This document shows positions 50,241-58,380 of a stretch of DNA of 64,000 bases, piece by piece (the stretch's first letter is position 1; every line of letters starts with the position of its first letter). The stretch comes from Streptomyces naganishii JCM 4654 (GTDB lineage Bacteria > Actinomycetota > Actinomycetes > Streptomycetales > Streptomycetaceae). The notes beneath the pieces were generated by a model. It saw nothing but the letters and a program-made list of their open reading frames with translations, did no database searches and had not been told where the DNA came from. The DNA lies in contig NZ_BMVF01000003.1 in NCBI RefSeq assembly GCF_014650575.1, positions 124,001-188,000 of the forward strand, read 5' to 3'. The position numbers and the translations under genes were made by a program.

Positions 50241-50726
50241 ATGCCAGCAGCCGAACGGCCGGACGGGACCGGCGCCGTCTTTCGCGGTGCCGCCGGGGAG
50301 ACGGCCGTCGAGACCATCCAGCGCGAGATGACGATCTTCGCCCGCCGGGCGCGTGCCTCGGCGGGGCGCATGCACCCCGAGCTGTCCCTGGTGTCGTACA
50401 CCCTGCTCGGGCACCTGGAGGAGAGAGGCGGCTGCCGCGCCACCGACCTGGCCGCGCACTACGCGCTGGACAAGTCCACGGTCAGCCGGCAGGTGGCCGC
50501 CCTGGAGCGGGCCGCGCTCATCGAGCGGCGCCTGGACCCGGACGACCACCGCGTGCAGGTGCTGCACCTGACGGGCGCCGGCCGGCGGATCCTCGCCCAG
50601 GTCACCGAGAGCCGCCGGGCGGCCTTCCGCGAGCGGCTCGCGGACTGGCCCGAGGAGGACCTGGTGCGCTTCGCCGCCTATCTCACCCGCTACAACGACT
50701 GGCCCCGGCCGGACGAGGACGCCTGA
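50241..50726 (+). CDS. MarR-family transcriptional regulator
   Basis: 161 residues from ATG 50241 with GGGGAGG ahead. The winged-helix core is TLLGHLEERGGCRATDLAAHY, recognition helix DKSTVSRQVAALERAALIERR, wing LDPDDHRVQVLHLTGAGRR. Typical ligand-sensing helices flank it. It likely represses itself and the divergent membrane protein through the palindrome at 50187-50208. Its last 37 bases overlap the convergent acetyltransferase gene. Confidence 0.9.
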   Translation: MPAAERPDGTGAVFRGAAGETAVETIQREMTIFARRARASAGRMHPELSLVSYTLLGHLEERGGCRATDLAAHYALDKSTVSRQVAALERAALIERRLDPDDHRVQVLHLTGAGRRILAQVTESRRAAFRERLADWPEEDLVRFAAYLTRYNDWPRPDEDA

Positions 50727-51706
50727 ACTCCTGTCCGCGCCTGCCGGTCCCCGGGCGCGGCCGCCGGCCAGGACCCGGGGACGCGCCCGCCGAGGAAGGT
50801 GGTGCGGCGCCGCAGCCGGAAGCCCATCGACTCGTAGAGCCGGACCGCCGCGGTGTTGCCCGCGCCGGTGTGCAGGAACGGGGTCTCGCCGCGCTCCCGG
50901 ATGCCGTGGGCGACGGCGAGGATCAGCCGGGTCGCCAGGCCCTGGCCGCGGAAGGCGGGGTCGGTGCAGACCGCGCTGATCTCCGTCCAGCCGGGCGGGT
51001 GCAGCCGCTCCCCCGCCATCGCGACCAGGGCGCCGTCACGGCGTATGCCCAGGTAGGTGCCCAGTTCGACGGTGCGGGGCAGGAACGGGCCGGGCCGGGT
51101 GCGGGCGACCAGGTCGAGCATCTCGGGCACGTCGCCGGGGCCGAGGAGCACCGCCTCCGCGTCGGGGGCCGCGGCCAGCCCGTCGTCCACCAGCTGCACG
51201 CCCTCGATCCGGAAGGTGACCTCCCACCCGTCCGGCAGGCTTCCGTCGAAGCCCGCCAGGGCGACCTCGGCGCCGGCGCCCGCGAGGGCCGCGACATCCG
51301 CCCAGTCGCCGTCCTCCGGTTCATCGGGCAGCGCCAGCCAGGGCGAGACGTCGACCGGATAGCGCAGCACCCGGCCGTACCGCTCGGCGAAACGGGCATG
51401 CGGGCCGGCCAGCGAACCCAGCGCCGGATTGTCGAGCACGTGCCCGGTCAGCACGTGCCCGGTCACGGCGACGGCCTGTGCCTGGCCGGAACCAGTCACC
51501 GGGACAGCACTCACCCCGCCGGCACCCGCCGCCAGGCCGGTGCCCGCGCCCCTGTGGGCGTCGGCGCCCCCGTCGGCGTCGCCGTCGAGCACGACGACGT
51601 TGCCCGTCGCGCCGACGCCGCCCGTCGCTGCGGCGTTCGCGTCAGCCGCGGCCGCCGGGGCCGCGCTCCCCTCCGCCGCGGGCGCCACCGCCGTCGCCTC
51701 GCTCAT
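50690..51706 (-). CDS. FR47-like GNAT N-acetyltransferase with low-complexity N-terminus
   Basis: 338 residues from ATG 51706, overlapping the upstream stop as ATGA. Residues 1-85 are Ala/Gly/Val-rich and look disordered. The conserved part begins VLDNPALGSLAGPHARFAERYGR, and the acetyl-CoA site is EISAVCTDPAFRGQGLATRL followed by FLHTGAGNTAAVRLYESMGF. The FR47 group acetylates small molecules or proteins. An internal GTG near residue 80 could give a normal-length enzyme. It is translationally coupled to the oxidoreductase gene. Confidence 0.8.
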   Translation of the reverse strand: MSEATAVAPAAEGSAAPAAAADANAAATGGVGATGNVVVLDGDADGGADAHRGAGTGLAAGAGGVSAVPVTGSGQAQAVAVTGHVLTGHVLDNPALGSLAGPHARFAERYGRVLRYPVDVSPWLALPDEPEDGDWADVAALAGAGAEVALAGFDGSLPDGWEVTFRIEGVQLVDDGLAAAPDAEAVLLGPGDVPEMLDLVARTRPGPFLPRTVELGTYLGIRRDGALVAMAGERLHPPGWTEISAVCTDPAFRGQGLATRLILAVAHGIRERGETPFLHTGAGNTAAVRLYESMGFRLRRRTTFLGGRVPGSWPAAAPGDRQARTGVQASSSGRGQSL

Positions 51707-52629
51707 GCGGCGACCTCGATCACGATCTTGCCGCGGGCGTGCCCGTCCTCGACGGCGCGCAGCGCCTCACCGGCCCGCTCCAGCGGATAGGTGCGGGTGA
51801 CGTGCGGGTCGAGCTCGCCACTGACGACGAGTCGGGCCACCTCGTCCAGGACGGCCGCGGTACGGGCACGCGCCACCCGCGCACCGCCCAGCTCCTCGAC
51901 GGCCTGGGCCGGCGCGCCCGCGGTGATCAGCTTCGTACGGTCGGCCACCAGGCCTGCCGCCTCGGTGAGCACCTCGCCGCCGACCAGGTCGTAGACGGCG
52001 TCGATGCCCTCCGGCGCGGCCGCCCGCGCCCGTTCGGCCCAGCCCGCCCCCGAGGGCACATGCACGGCGCCGAGGCTCTCCACGAAGTCCTTCTTGCCCT
52101 CGCTCGCGACGCCCACGGCGTTCAGCCCGAAGGCCCGGGCGATCTGCACGGCCGCCGCGCCGACCCCGCCGCCCGCGCCGGTGACCAGCACGGTCGCGCC
52201 CGCGGGCAGCGCGAGCTGGCGCAGGCCGTCGTACGCGGTGGCCGCGGCGACGGGCAGGGTGGCGGCGTCGGTGTGCGGCACCCCGGCGGGCTTGTGCGCG
52301 GTGACCCCGGCGGGCAGCACCGCGTACTGCGCGTAGCCGCCGGACGCGGTGTTGCCGAACACCTCGTCGCCGACAGCGAAGCCGGTCACGCCCTCGCCCG
52401 TCTCCTCGACCACTCCGGACACCTCGTTGCCGAAGACGGCCGGGAAGTCACGCTCACCGCTCTCACCGGGACGGCGGTATCCGGTGCGCTGCTTCCAGTC
52501 GACCGGGTTGACCCCCGCCGCGCGCACCGCGACCAGGATCTGGCCGGGGCCCGGCGTGGGCCGGTCCACCTCGGCGAGCGCCTCGGTCTCCGGGCCGCCG
52601 TACCGGGTGAACACGTACGCCTTCGGCAT
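51703..52629 (-). CDS. quinone oxidoreductase-like NADP-dependent dehydrogenase (MDR)
   Basis: 308 residues from ATG 52629; GTG 52638 is too close to the AAGGAG. MDR superfamily without structural zinc: AVRAAGVNPVDWKQRTG, FPAVFGNEVSGVVEETGEGV, FAVGDEVFG, nucleotide-binding VLVTGAGGGVGAAAVQIAR, and terminal EDGHARGKIVIEV. It probably reduces quinones or enones using NADPH in the cytosol. It is the first gene of a two-gene unit with the GNAT. Confidence 0.85.
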   Translation of the reverse strand: MPKAYVFTRYGGPETEALAEVDRPTPGPGQILVAVRAAGVNPVDWKQRTGYRRPGESGERDFPAVFGNEVSGVVEETGEGVTGFAVGDEVFGNTASGGYAQYAVLPAGVTAHKPAGVPHTDAATLPVAAATAYDGLRQLALPAGATVLVTGAGGGVGAAAVQIARAFGLNAVGVASEGKKDFVESLGAVHVPSGAGWAERARAAAPEGIDAVYDLVGGEVLTEAAGLVADRTKLITAGAPAQAVEELGGARVARARTAAVLDEVARLVVSGELDPHVTRTYPLERAGEALRAVEDGHARGKIVIEVAA

Positions 52630-52933
52630 CGCTCCCACTCTCCTTCGTTCTCACCGCACTGTCACCGTGGCTCCGGTGGCGGGCGCGAAGGCCCGCACGG
52701 GAGGTGCAAGGAAGATCACCGGGCGGCTATTCCCGGCGCGGGCGAGCGTTCATACGCCCTTGACGAAGTCACGTTTCGCGGCGGCCCGGCCGGGGACTCC
52801 GAGGGGAGGCAACCACCCCACGGAAGCGGGCCGTTGACCGCCGCCGCGTCACGCGCGGGGCGCGTGACGCCCGGGAGCCGGGCGACTCCCGCCAGGCCGC
52901 GTGGGGTGCCTTCCGCCCGGCGAGGAGGTCGGC
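52630..52933. other. 304-bp intergenic region
   Basis: No gene. It holds a perfect inverted repeat CGTCACGCGC-GGG-GCGCGTGACG at 52847-52869, 64 bp before the Rv1733c-like gene. Promoters for both divergent genes are expected here but none stands out. Confidence 0.5.
52847..52869. promoter_or_regulatory. perfect 10-bp-arm inverted repeat
   Basis: CGTCACGCGC-GGG-GCGCGTGACG in the divergent intergenic region. It could be an operator or, if transcribed, a stable hairpin in the leader of the gene at 52934. Confidence 0.4.
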
Positions 52934-53518
52934 ATGCGTGCGTCCGTGCGCGGCTGGCGGTGGCGGCGCAATCCGCTGCGGCGCCGGTCGGACGTGGTCG
53001 AGGCATGGACCGCGCTCGCGGTGACGCTCACGCTGTTCCTGGGCGCGCCCCTGCTCGGTGCGCTCACCGGCTGGTGGGCCCACGGCCAGGCACGCGCGGT
53101 GCAGCGGGCGGAACTCGCCGGCCGGCACCGCGTGCACGCCGAGGTGGCCGGCCGGAGGCCGGACCCACCGCCGTCCGTGCGGGGCGGCGGCCGGCACACG
53201 TACCGCGTGGCGGTGCGCTGGAGCGACGCGGACCACAGGGCGCACACCCTCGTGGCGCGGGTGCCGCCCGGAACGCGCCAGGGCGACACGGTCGACGTGT
53301 GGCTGGATCCCGGCGGGCGCAGCGTCCCGCCGCCCCCGGACGAGACCGCGGTCTGGCAGCACACCGTCGCCCTGGGCGCCTGCGGCGCATGCGGGGCCGC
53401 CGCCGTCGTCCTGCTGGCCCGCTCGCTGGTGGGGCGCGTCGCGCTGCGGCACCGGCTGGCCGAGTGGGAGCGCGAGTGGGCCCGTACCGGACCGCGGTGG
53501 AGCGGCCGCCGGGCCTGA
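52934..53518 (+). CDS. Rv1733c-like two-helix membrane protein
   Basis: 194 residues from ATG 52934, with GAGGAGG before it. Short basic N-terminus (WRWRRNPLRRRSDVVEAW), membrane helix TALAVTLTLFLGAPLLGALT, an external domain of about 90 residues with YRVAVRWSDADH and VPPGTRQGDTVDVWLDPGG, second helix VALGACGACGAAAVVLLA, and a basic tail. This plan fits the Rv1733c family, described in M. tuberculosis as a dormancy-linked membrane protein. Function unknown. Confidence 0.75.
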   Translation: MRASVRGWRWRRNPLRRRSDVVEAWTALAVTLTLFLGAPLLGALTGWWAHGQARAVQRAELAGRHRVHAEVAGRRPDPPPSVRGGGRHTYRVAVRWSDADHRAHTLVARVPPGTRQGDTVDVWLDPGGRSVPPPPDETAVWQHTVALGACGACGAAAVVLLARSLVGRVALRHRLAEWEREWARTGPRWSGRRA

Positions 53519-53843
53519 CCCCACCGCTCCCCCATCCCCTGCAGCCCCTTTACCGTTTCCTCCGGCTCGCCCGCCCCGTCCCGCCGTCCACGGCCGGTCG
53601 CACCCCTTGCCGCTCCTCCGGCTCGCCCACCCCGCCCCGCCGTCCACGGCCGGTCCGTGCCTGGCGGCGGTGCGGCCGCGCCGGCCGAGGTCGTGCGCTC
53701 GAATCCGGCCGGGTCGGCTCCGGCGCCTTCCCTCCAGTCCGACCAGTCGGTACGTTCGGGGCGTCCGGGCCGCGCCGAGGCGGCCCGGCGTCCGGTTTCC
53801 CGGCCCACCGGCGATCCGGCTTCCCGGCGACCACGGAGGACCC
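53519..53843. other. 325-bp intergenic region with 40-bp direct repeats
   Basis: No gene is supported. Two 40-bp near-identical copies at 53560-53599 and 53616-53655 (38 of 40 bases equal) are spaced 56 bp, each containing CCGCCGTCCACGGCCGGTC with a small inverted repeat. The rest is C-rich with no clear signals. Confidence 0.6.
53560..53655. repeat. two 40-bp direct repeats, 56-bp period
   Basis: Copies 53560-53599 and 53616-53655 differ at two positions. Similar words also precede each copy (CCCCTTTACCG and CCCCTTGCCG), so the true unit is probably the 56-bp period. Each copy carries the small palindrome-like GGCCGG. Confidence 0.65.
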
Positions 53844-55010
53844 ATGTCCGCACACGACCCGCAGGTCCACGGCCACTGCGATCCGCGCTTCGCCGCGGTG
53901 CGCACGGCGTTCGAGGACAACTTCCGCGACCGGGACGAACTGGGCGCGGCGGTGGCCGTCACCGTGGGCGGCGAGACGGTGGTCGATCTGTGGGGCGGAT
54001 GGGCCGACCCGGCCCGCAGCCGCCCCTGGGAGCGGGACACGCTAGTCAACGTGTGGTCGACCACGAAGGGCCCGACCGCGCTGTGCGCGCACGTGCTCGC
54101 CGACCGGGGACTGCTCGACTTCGACGCCCCGGTGGCCGCGTACTGGCCGGAGTTCGCGGCGGCGGGCAAGGAGCGGGTCCTGGTCCGCCATCTGCTGTCG
54201 CACCGCGCGGGCCTCTGCGGGCTGCGCGAGCCGCACTCGCTCGCCGGACTGTACGACTGGGACCTGACCTGCGCGCGGCTGGCGGCGACCGAGCCGTGGT
54301 GGGAGCCGGGCACCCGGTCCGGTTACCACGCGCTGACGTACGGCTTCCTGGTCGGCGAGGTCGTACGGCGAATCTCGGGGCTGCGGCCGGGCGCCTTCCT
54401 GGAGCGCGAGGTGACCGGGCCGCTCGGCATCGACTTCACCGTGGGCCTGCCGGAGAAGGAGGCCGGGCGGGCCGCCGAACTGGTCCACGGCCGCGACCCC
54501 CTGAGCGATGAACGGGCGGCCGCCTTCAGCCAGTTGACGCCCGCGGCGATCGCCGCGCTGACCAATCCGCTCGTGGGCGCGGCCGAGGCGAACACGCCCG
54601 AGTGGCGGGCCGCGGAGATCCCGGCGGCCAACGGGCACGGCACCGCGCGGGCGGTCGCCGCGCTCTACGGCGTCTTCGCCGGGCGCGGCACCCTGAACGG
54701 CCGGCGCGTGCTGTCCCCGGAGGCGGCCGAGCGGGTGCGCGAGGGGCAGGGCAGCTGCCGCGACCTGGTGCTGGGGGCCGGCTTCGAGCGGGAGACGGAG
54801 ATCGGCCTCGGCCTGTGGCTCAGCGGCCCGAACGGCTCCTACGGCCCCAATCCGCGCGCTTTCGGACACGACGGCCTCGGCGGCTCCTGCGGTCTGGCCG
54901 ACCCTGAGGCGGGCGTCTCGCTCGGGTACGTCATGAACCGGTTGGGGCCCCACATCGCCGACGATCCGCGGAAGATGGCGCTGATCGACGCGCTTTACAG
55001 CGCCCTGTGA
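53844..55010 (+). CDS. serine hydrolase of the beta-lactamase family (esterase-like)
   Basis: 388 residues from ATG 53844, with GGAGG just before. The nucleophile motif STTK (Ser72, Lys75) lies in NVWSTTKGPTALC, and the second motif is probably YHALTYGF with its Tyr around 165. HDGLGGSCGLADPEAG near the end takes the place of KTG. No signal peptide, so it is cytosolic and probably an esterase (EstB/LipD-like) rather than a lactamase or penicillin-binding protein. It stands alone between repeats and a GntR gene. Confidence 0.85.
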   Translation: MSAHDPQVHGHCDPRFAAVRTAFEDNFRDRDELGAAVAVTVGGETVVDLWGGWADPARSRPWERDTLVNVWSTTKGPTALCAHVLADRGLLDFDAPVAAYWPEFAAAGKERVLVRHLLSHRAGLCGLREPHSLAGLYDWDLTCARLAATEPWWEPGTRSGYHALTYGFLVGEVVRRISGLRPGAFLEREVTGPLGIDFTVGLPEKEAGRAAELVHGRDPLSDERAAAFSQLTPAAIAALTNPLVGAAEANTPEWRAAEIPAANGHGTARAVAALYGVFAGRGTLNGRRVLSPEAAERVREGQGSCRDLVLGAGFERETEIGLGLWLSGPNGSYGPNPRAFGHDGLGGSCGLADPEAGVSLGYVMNRLGPHIADDPRKMALIDALYSAL

Positions 55011-55084
55011 CGGGCCGCGGCACCGCGTGAGGGGCGACCCGGGCGGACGGATTTCGGCCTGAATGCCGGGCCGCCCTTCCCTTC

Positions 55085-55096
55085 TGGTTTAGACCA
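55085..55096. promoter_or_regulatory. TGGTTTAGACCA operator (HutC/DasR-like)
   Basis: One base from the DasR core TGGTCTAGACCA and an exact HutC-subfamily GTnTAnAC. A second half-site TTAGACC follows at 55101-55107. It is 66 bp upstream of a HutC-type GntR gene, so autoregulation is the simplest reading. Confidence 0.6.
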
Positions 55097-55161
55097 ATGT
55101 TAGACCTGGTGGCGCAACGAGCCCGAGCGGCTACGGTACGTCACCAACCAGGAGGCGCGGC

Positions 55162-55929
55162 ATGGCCCGCACCACCCCGCAAGACCACCCGACGACGCCC
55201 ACGCGGGCGCCGGATCCGGAAGACGAAGGCCCCCTGTACTGGAAGGTCGCCACCCGCCTGCTCGGCGAGCTGCGCGCGGGCGCCGCGGGTCCAGGTGAAC
55301 GGCTGCCGAGCGAACGGCAATTGGCCGTCCGCTTCGGCGTCAGCCGGGAGACCGTACGGCAGGCCCTGGAGGTGCTGCGGCGCGACGGGCTGGTCGCCAC
55401 CGACCGCCGGGGCAGCCATGTCACGCTGCCCGGACTGCCCGTCGAGGCGCCGGCCACCCTGACCTTCCCGGTGGGCGCCCGCGCCGCCGACCCGGGCGCC
55501 CGCGACCGGGCCACGGTCACCTGGGAGACGCCCCCGCCGGAGCACGCGGCGGCCCTGGGGCTCGCCCCGCTCCGGCCGACCCTGGTCCACCGCTACCACT
55601 CGGCGGCGGCCGACGGCAGCGCGCTGCGCACCGCGGTGACCTCCTTCTCGGCGGTCGCCCTCGCCGAGGTGGAGGAGCTGGGCCGCTACCGCGACCGCGC
55701 CGACGGCTCGGGCGCCGCCCAACTGCGCCGGGCGTACGACTGGATGCGCCGGGCGGGGCTGACCCTGCACCACCGGGACTCGATCACCCCGCTCACGGAC
55801 GGCCCCTCGGTACGCGTGCGGCGGCGCGTCCACGACCAGTACGCGCGCCCGCTGGAGATCACCGACCTGATCGTGGACGCCCAACAGGACGCGCTGGTAT
55901 ACGAGTTCACCCTGCCGGCGGCCGTCTGA
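55162..55929 (+). CDS. GntR-family regulator, HutC subfamily with UTRA domain
   Basis: 255 residues from ATG 55162 with ACCAGGAGG ahead. The winged helix lies at residues 25-95: YWKVATRLLGEL, GERLPSERQLAVRFGVSRETVRQALEVLRRDGLV and DRRGSHVTL. The UTRA ligand domain (105-250) shows RPTLVHRYHSAAADG and SFSAVALAEVEEL, ending DALVYEFTL. Such regulators often bind sugar phosphates or amino acids. The operator-like box upstream fits the subfamily. It is followed closely by a convergent methyltransferase gene; no obvious target operon adjoins. Confidence 0.85.
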   Translation: MARTTPQDHPTTPTRAPDPEDEGPLYWKVATRLLGELRAGAAGPGERLPSERQLAVRFGVSRETVRQALEVLRRDGLVATDRRGSHVTLPGLPVEAPATLTFPVGARAADPGARDRATVTWETPPPEHAAALGLAPLRPTLVHRYHSAAADGSALRTAVTSFSAVALAEVEELGRYRDRADGSGAAQLRRAYDWMRRAGLTLHHRDSITPLTDGPSVRVRRRVHDQYARPLEITDLIVDAQQDALVYEFTLPAAV

Positions 55930-55954
55930 GGAAGCCTGGAGGCCGGGGCGCCGC

Positions 55955-56680
55955 TCAGCGCGGCCTGCGTGCCGCGATCATCCGGGCCCGCGGGCTGCCG
56001 TCGGCGCGCCGGCCGAACTCGGGCGGCGCGTGCAGCTCCACCCGCAGGCCGGCCACCTCCAACTCCCTGACCAGGTCCGGGAATCGGAAGGCCCGGTAGT
56101 ACATGACGAAGGCGGGCCGCCACACGGCGTTGCGCACCCTCATCACCGCGTCGAAGCCCAGCAGCGTCCAGTACGCCCCCGAACCGGGGCGCGGCGGGGC
56201 GGACACCGGCAGCGCGAACAGCCCGCCGGGTCGCAGCACCGAGTGAACCCCCCGGAAGAGACCGGGCAGTTCGCGCGGCAGGAAGTGCCCGAGCGCGCCG
56301 AAGCTGACGACCAGGTCGAAGGCCTCGGCGAACGGCAGCGCGCGGGCGTCGGCGCGCACCAGGGAGACCGCGGGGCCCGCGTCCGGGGCGTGCTCGCGGG
56401 CCATGTCGAGCATCCCGGTGCTGAAGTCGACCCCGGTGACGCTCTCGCGGCACACCCGGGCCAGCACGTCGAGTCCGGCGCCCGTGCCGCAGCACAGGTC
56501 GAGTCCGTCGCCGAACGGTCCGACGCGCTCCAGCGCCGCGCCCACCGCGTCCAGCACCGGGTCCGGGGTGCGGAAGGGGGTGCGGTCGAACTTGGGCGCG
56601 AGCAGGTCGTATCCGCGCTCGACGGACGACAGCGCCTGAACGGCGAGCTCGCGCGGGGTGGGGCCCTCGGGACTGAACAT
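55955..56680 (-). CDS. class I SAM-dependent methyltransferase
   Basis: 241 residues from ATG 56680. Rossmann motifs: GLDLCCGTGAGLDVLARV (motif I), VTGVDFSTGMLDMAR (II), LVRADARALPFAEAFDLVVSFGALGHF (III), VLRPGGLFALPV. It belongs to the UbiE/biosynthetic small-molecule type, with no substrate-specific marker. It is convergent with the GntR gene (25 bp apart) and divergent from the rho paralogue; the shared 305-bp region has a C-rich leader. Confidence 0.8.
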   Translation of the reverse strand: MFSPEGPTPRELAVQALSSVERGYDLLAPKFDRTPFRTPDPVLDAVGAALERVGPFGDGLDLCCGTGAGLDVLARVCRESVTGVDFSTGMLDMAREHAPDAGPAVSLVRADARALPFAEAFDLVVSFGALGHFLPRELPGLFRGVHSVLRPGGLFALPVSAPPRPGSGAYWTLLGFDAVMRVRNAVWRPAFVMYYRAFRFPDLVRELEVAGLRVELHAPPEFGRRADGSPRARMIAARRPR

Positions 56681-56985
56681 CGGGGCCAGCCTAGAGGACG
56701 CCGGGCCGCGCCCGGACCGGGCGGCGGCCGGGAGTGGTACAGTGCAGTCAGCACCTGTGTACGTCCCTTCGCGGACGACGGTGCGAGTTCTCTTCGACTC
56801 AAGCGTCGAATCATCCACGCGGCAGCGGCGGCGCTTCGGCTTCCTGTCACCACCTTCGAGCCCCGTGAGTTCGTCGGTGGCCGCTTCCGCCGTGACCGGC
56901 CGGGGTGGTGTCTCCCCCGTCCGCGGCTTCTCCCCTTCCCCCTCCGCATGCCCCCGTGCCGTACGTCCTGAAAGGACCGCACCCC
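56681..56985. other. 305-bp intergenic region, likely long rho leader
   Basis: No gene. A possible -10 (TACAGT, 56738-56743) starts what would be a leader of about 240 nt before rho. Bases 56911-56960 hold 30 C and 8 G, a C-rich, G-poor stretch like a Rho-utilisation site. Autogenous control by Rho termination in the leader is therefore possible. Confidence 0.5.
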
Positions 56986-58137
56986 ATGACCACCACACTC
57001 GAACACCCCCCGGTGCGGCAGCAGCCGTCCCCGGCCGTCCGGACCGTCTCCGGTGTCCTGGACCTCGACGCGAACGGGAAGGGCGGCCGGCTTCGCGGCC
57101 CGGCGCTGCTGCCCGGACCGGACGACCCCCAGGTCTCCCCCGCCCTCGTCCGCGGCCTCGGCCTGCGCGCCGGCGACCTGGTCGAGGGCGCGCGCGGCGA
57201 CCGCGGCGCGCTGACCGACGTGACCCGCGTGAACGGACGCGCGCCTCACGAGGCCCGGCAGCGCCGCGACTTCCACGTCCTCACCCCGCTGCACCCGCGC
57301 GACCGGCTGCGCCTTGAGCACCCCGCGGCCGGACTGACCGGCCGTGTCGTCGACCTGGTCGCGCCCGTGGGCAAGGGGCAGCGGGGGCTGATCGTGGCCC
57401 CGCCCAAGACGGGCAAGACCGTCCTGCTCCAGCAGACCGCGGCCGCCGTGGCCGGCAACCACCCCGAGTGCCGGCTGATGGTGGTGCTGCTGGACGAGCG
57501 CCCCGAGGAGGTCACCGACATGCGGCGCTCGGTGCGCGGCGAGGTGTACGCCTCGACCTTCGACCGGGCGCCCCGTCAGCACATCGCGCTCGCCGAACTC
57601 GTCATCGAGCGGGCCAAGCGGCTCGTGGAGGCGGGTGAGGACGTCGTCATCCTCCTCGACTCCCTGACCAGGCTGTGCAGGGCCCACAACAACGCGGCCG
57701 CCTCGGGTGGGCGCACCCTCAGCGGCGGCGTGGACGCGGCCGCGCTGCTCGGCCCGAAGCGGTTCTTCGGCGCCGCGCGCCTGGCCGAGGAGGGCGGCTC
57801 GCTCACCATCCTGGCCACCGCGCTGGTGGAGACCGGCTCCCGCGCCGACGACTTCTTCTTCGAGGAGCTGAAGAGCACCGGCAACATGGAGCTGCGGCTC
57901 AGCCGCGAGCTCGCCTCCCGCCGCGTCTTCCCCGCCGTCGACATCGACGGGTCCGGCACCCGGCGTGAGGAACTCCTGCTGTCCCCGCCGGAGTTGGCGG
58001 GCACGCGGGGTCTGCGCCGCGCCCTGCGGGGCCGCGACGGGCAGAGCGCCCTGGAGCCGCTGCTGGAGAAGCTGCGCACGACGCCCGACAACGCCGCGTT
58101 CCTGCGCCGCGTCCAGCCGACCCTGCCGGCCGCCTGA
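56986..58137 (+). CDS. rho: transcription termination factor Rho, short paralogue
   Basis: 383 residues from ATG 56986 with AAAGGA ahead. It has the primary RNA-binding region (GVLDLDANGKGGRLRG, LRAGDLVEGARG) but lacks the N-terminal Rho-N helix bundle and the long Arg/Gly insert of the main Streptomyces Rho. The motor core is intact: P-loop VAPPKTGKTVL, Walker B VVILLDSLTRL, Q-loop AAASGGRTLSGGVDAAAL, R-loop-proximal FFFEELKSTGNMELRLSR, RRVFPAVDIDGSGTR. Bicyclomycin-contact positions (K, K, DS, DER) appear conserved. Hexameric RNA helicase that ends transcription; this copy may serve a special set of genes. Confidence 0.85.
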   Translation: MTTTLEHPPVRQQPSPAVRTVSGVLDLDANGKGGRLRGPALLPGPDDPQVSPALVRGLGLRAGDLVEGARGDRGALTDVTRVNGRAPHEARQRRDFHVLTPLHPRDRLRLEHPAAGLTGRVVDLVAPVGKGQRGLIVAPPKTGKTVLLQQTAAAVAGNHPECRLMVVLLDERPEEVTDMRRSVRGEVYASTFDRAPRQHIALAELVIERAKRLVEAGEDVVILLDSLTRLCRAHNNAAASGGRTLSGGVDAAALLGPKRFFGAARLAEEGGSLTILATALVETGSRADDFFFEELKSTGNMELRLSRELASRRVFPAVDIDGSGTRREELLLSPPELAGTRGLRRALRGRDGQSALEPLLEKLRTTPDNAAFLRRVQPTLPAA

Positions 58138-58210
58138 CCGCCCGCCGGGCGACCGGACGCCGGGCGAGAAACCGCCGCGCGACCGCCTGACGCGCACCCG
58201 GCCTGCCCGT

Positions 58211-58274
58211 CGTCCGCCCTCACCCCCGTCCGCCGTCACTCGCGTCCGCCCTCACCCGCGTCAGCCCTCACCCG
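58211..58274. repeat. 16-bp tandem repeat, four copies
   Basis: Units at 58211, 58227, 58243 and 58259 follow CGTCCGCCCTCACCCG with one to four changes. The array lies in the 243-bp gap between rho and the D,D-carboxypeptidase gene and is C-rich. No open frame uses it. Confidence 0.7.
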
Positions 58275-58380
58275 TACGCAGGACCCGGGCGCACGGCCGC
58301 TGGGGCATCCGGGTGTTCGTGCACCCCGTTCGGCCCCCGGCGGCGTCACGCCTGCGCCAGATCCTTCCTACGTTTGCGAT

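Noticed and set aside
56986-58137. Rho paralogue as a bicyclomycin-resistance gene
   Set aside because: Residues known to contact bicyclomycin appear unchanged and no bicyclomycin biosynthesis genes are in the window.
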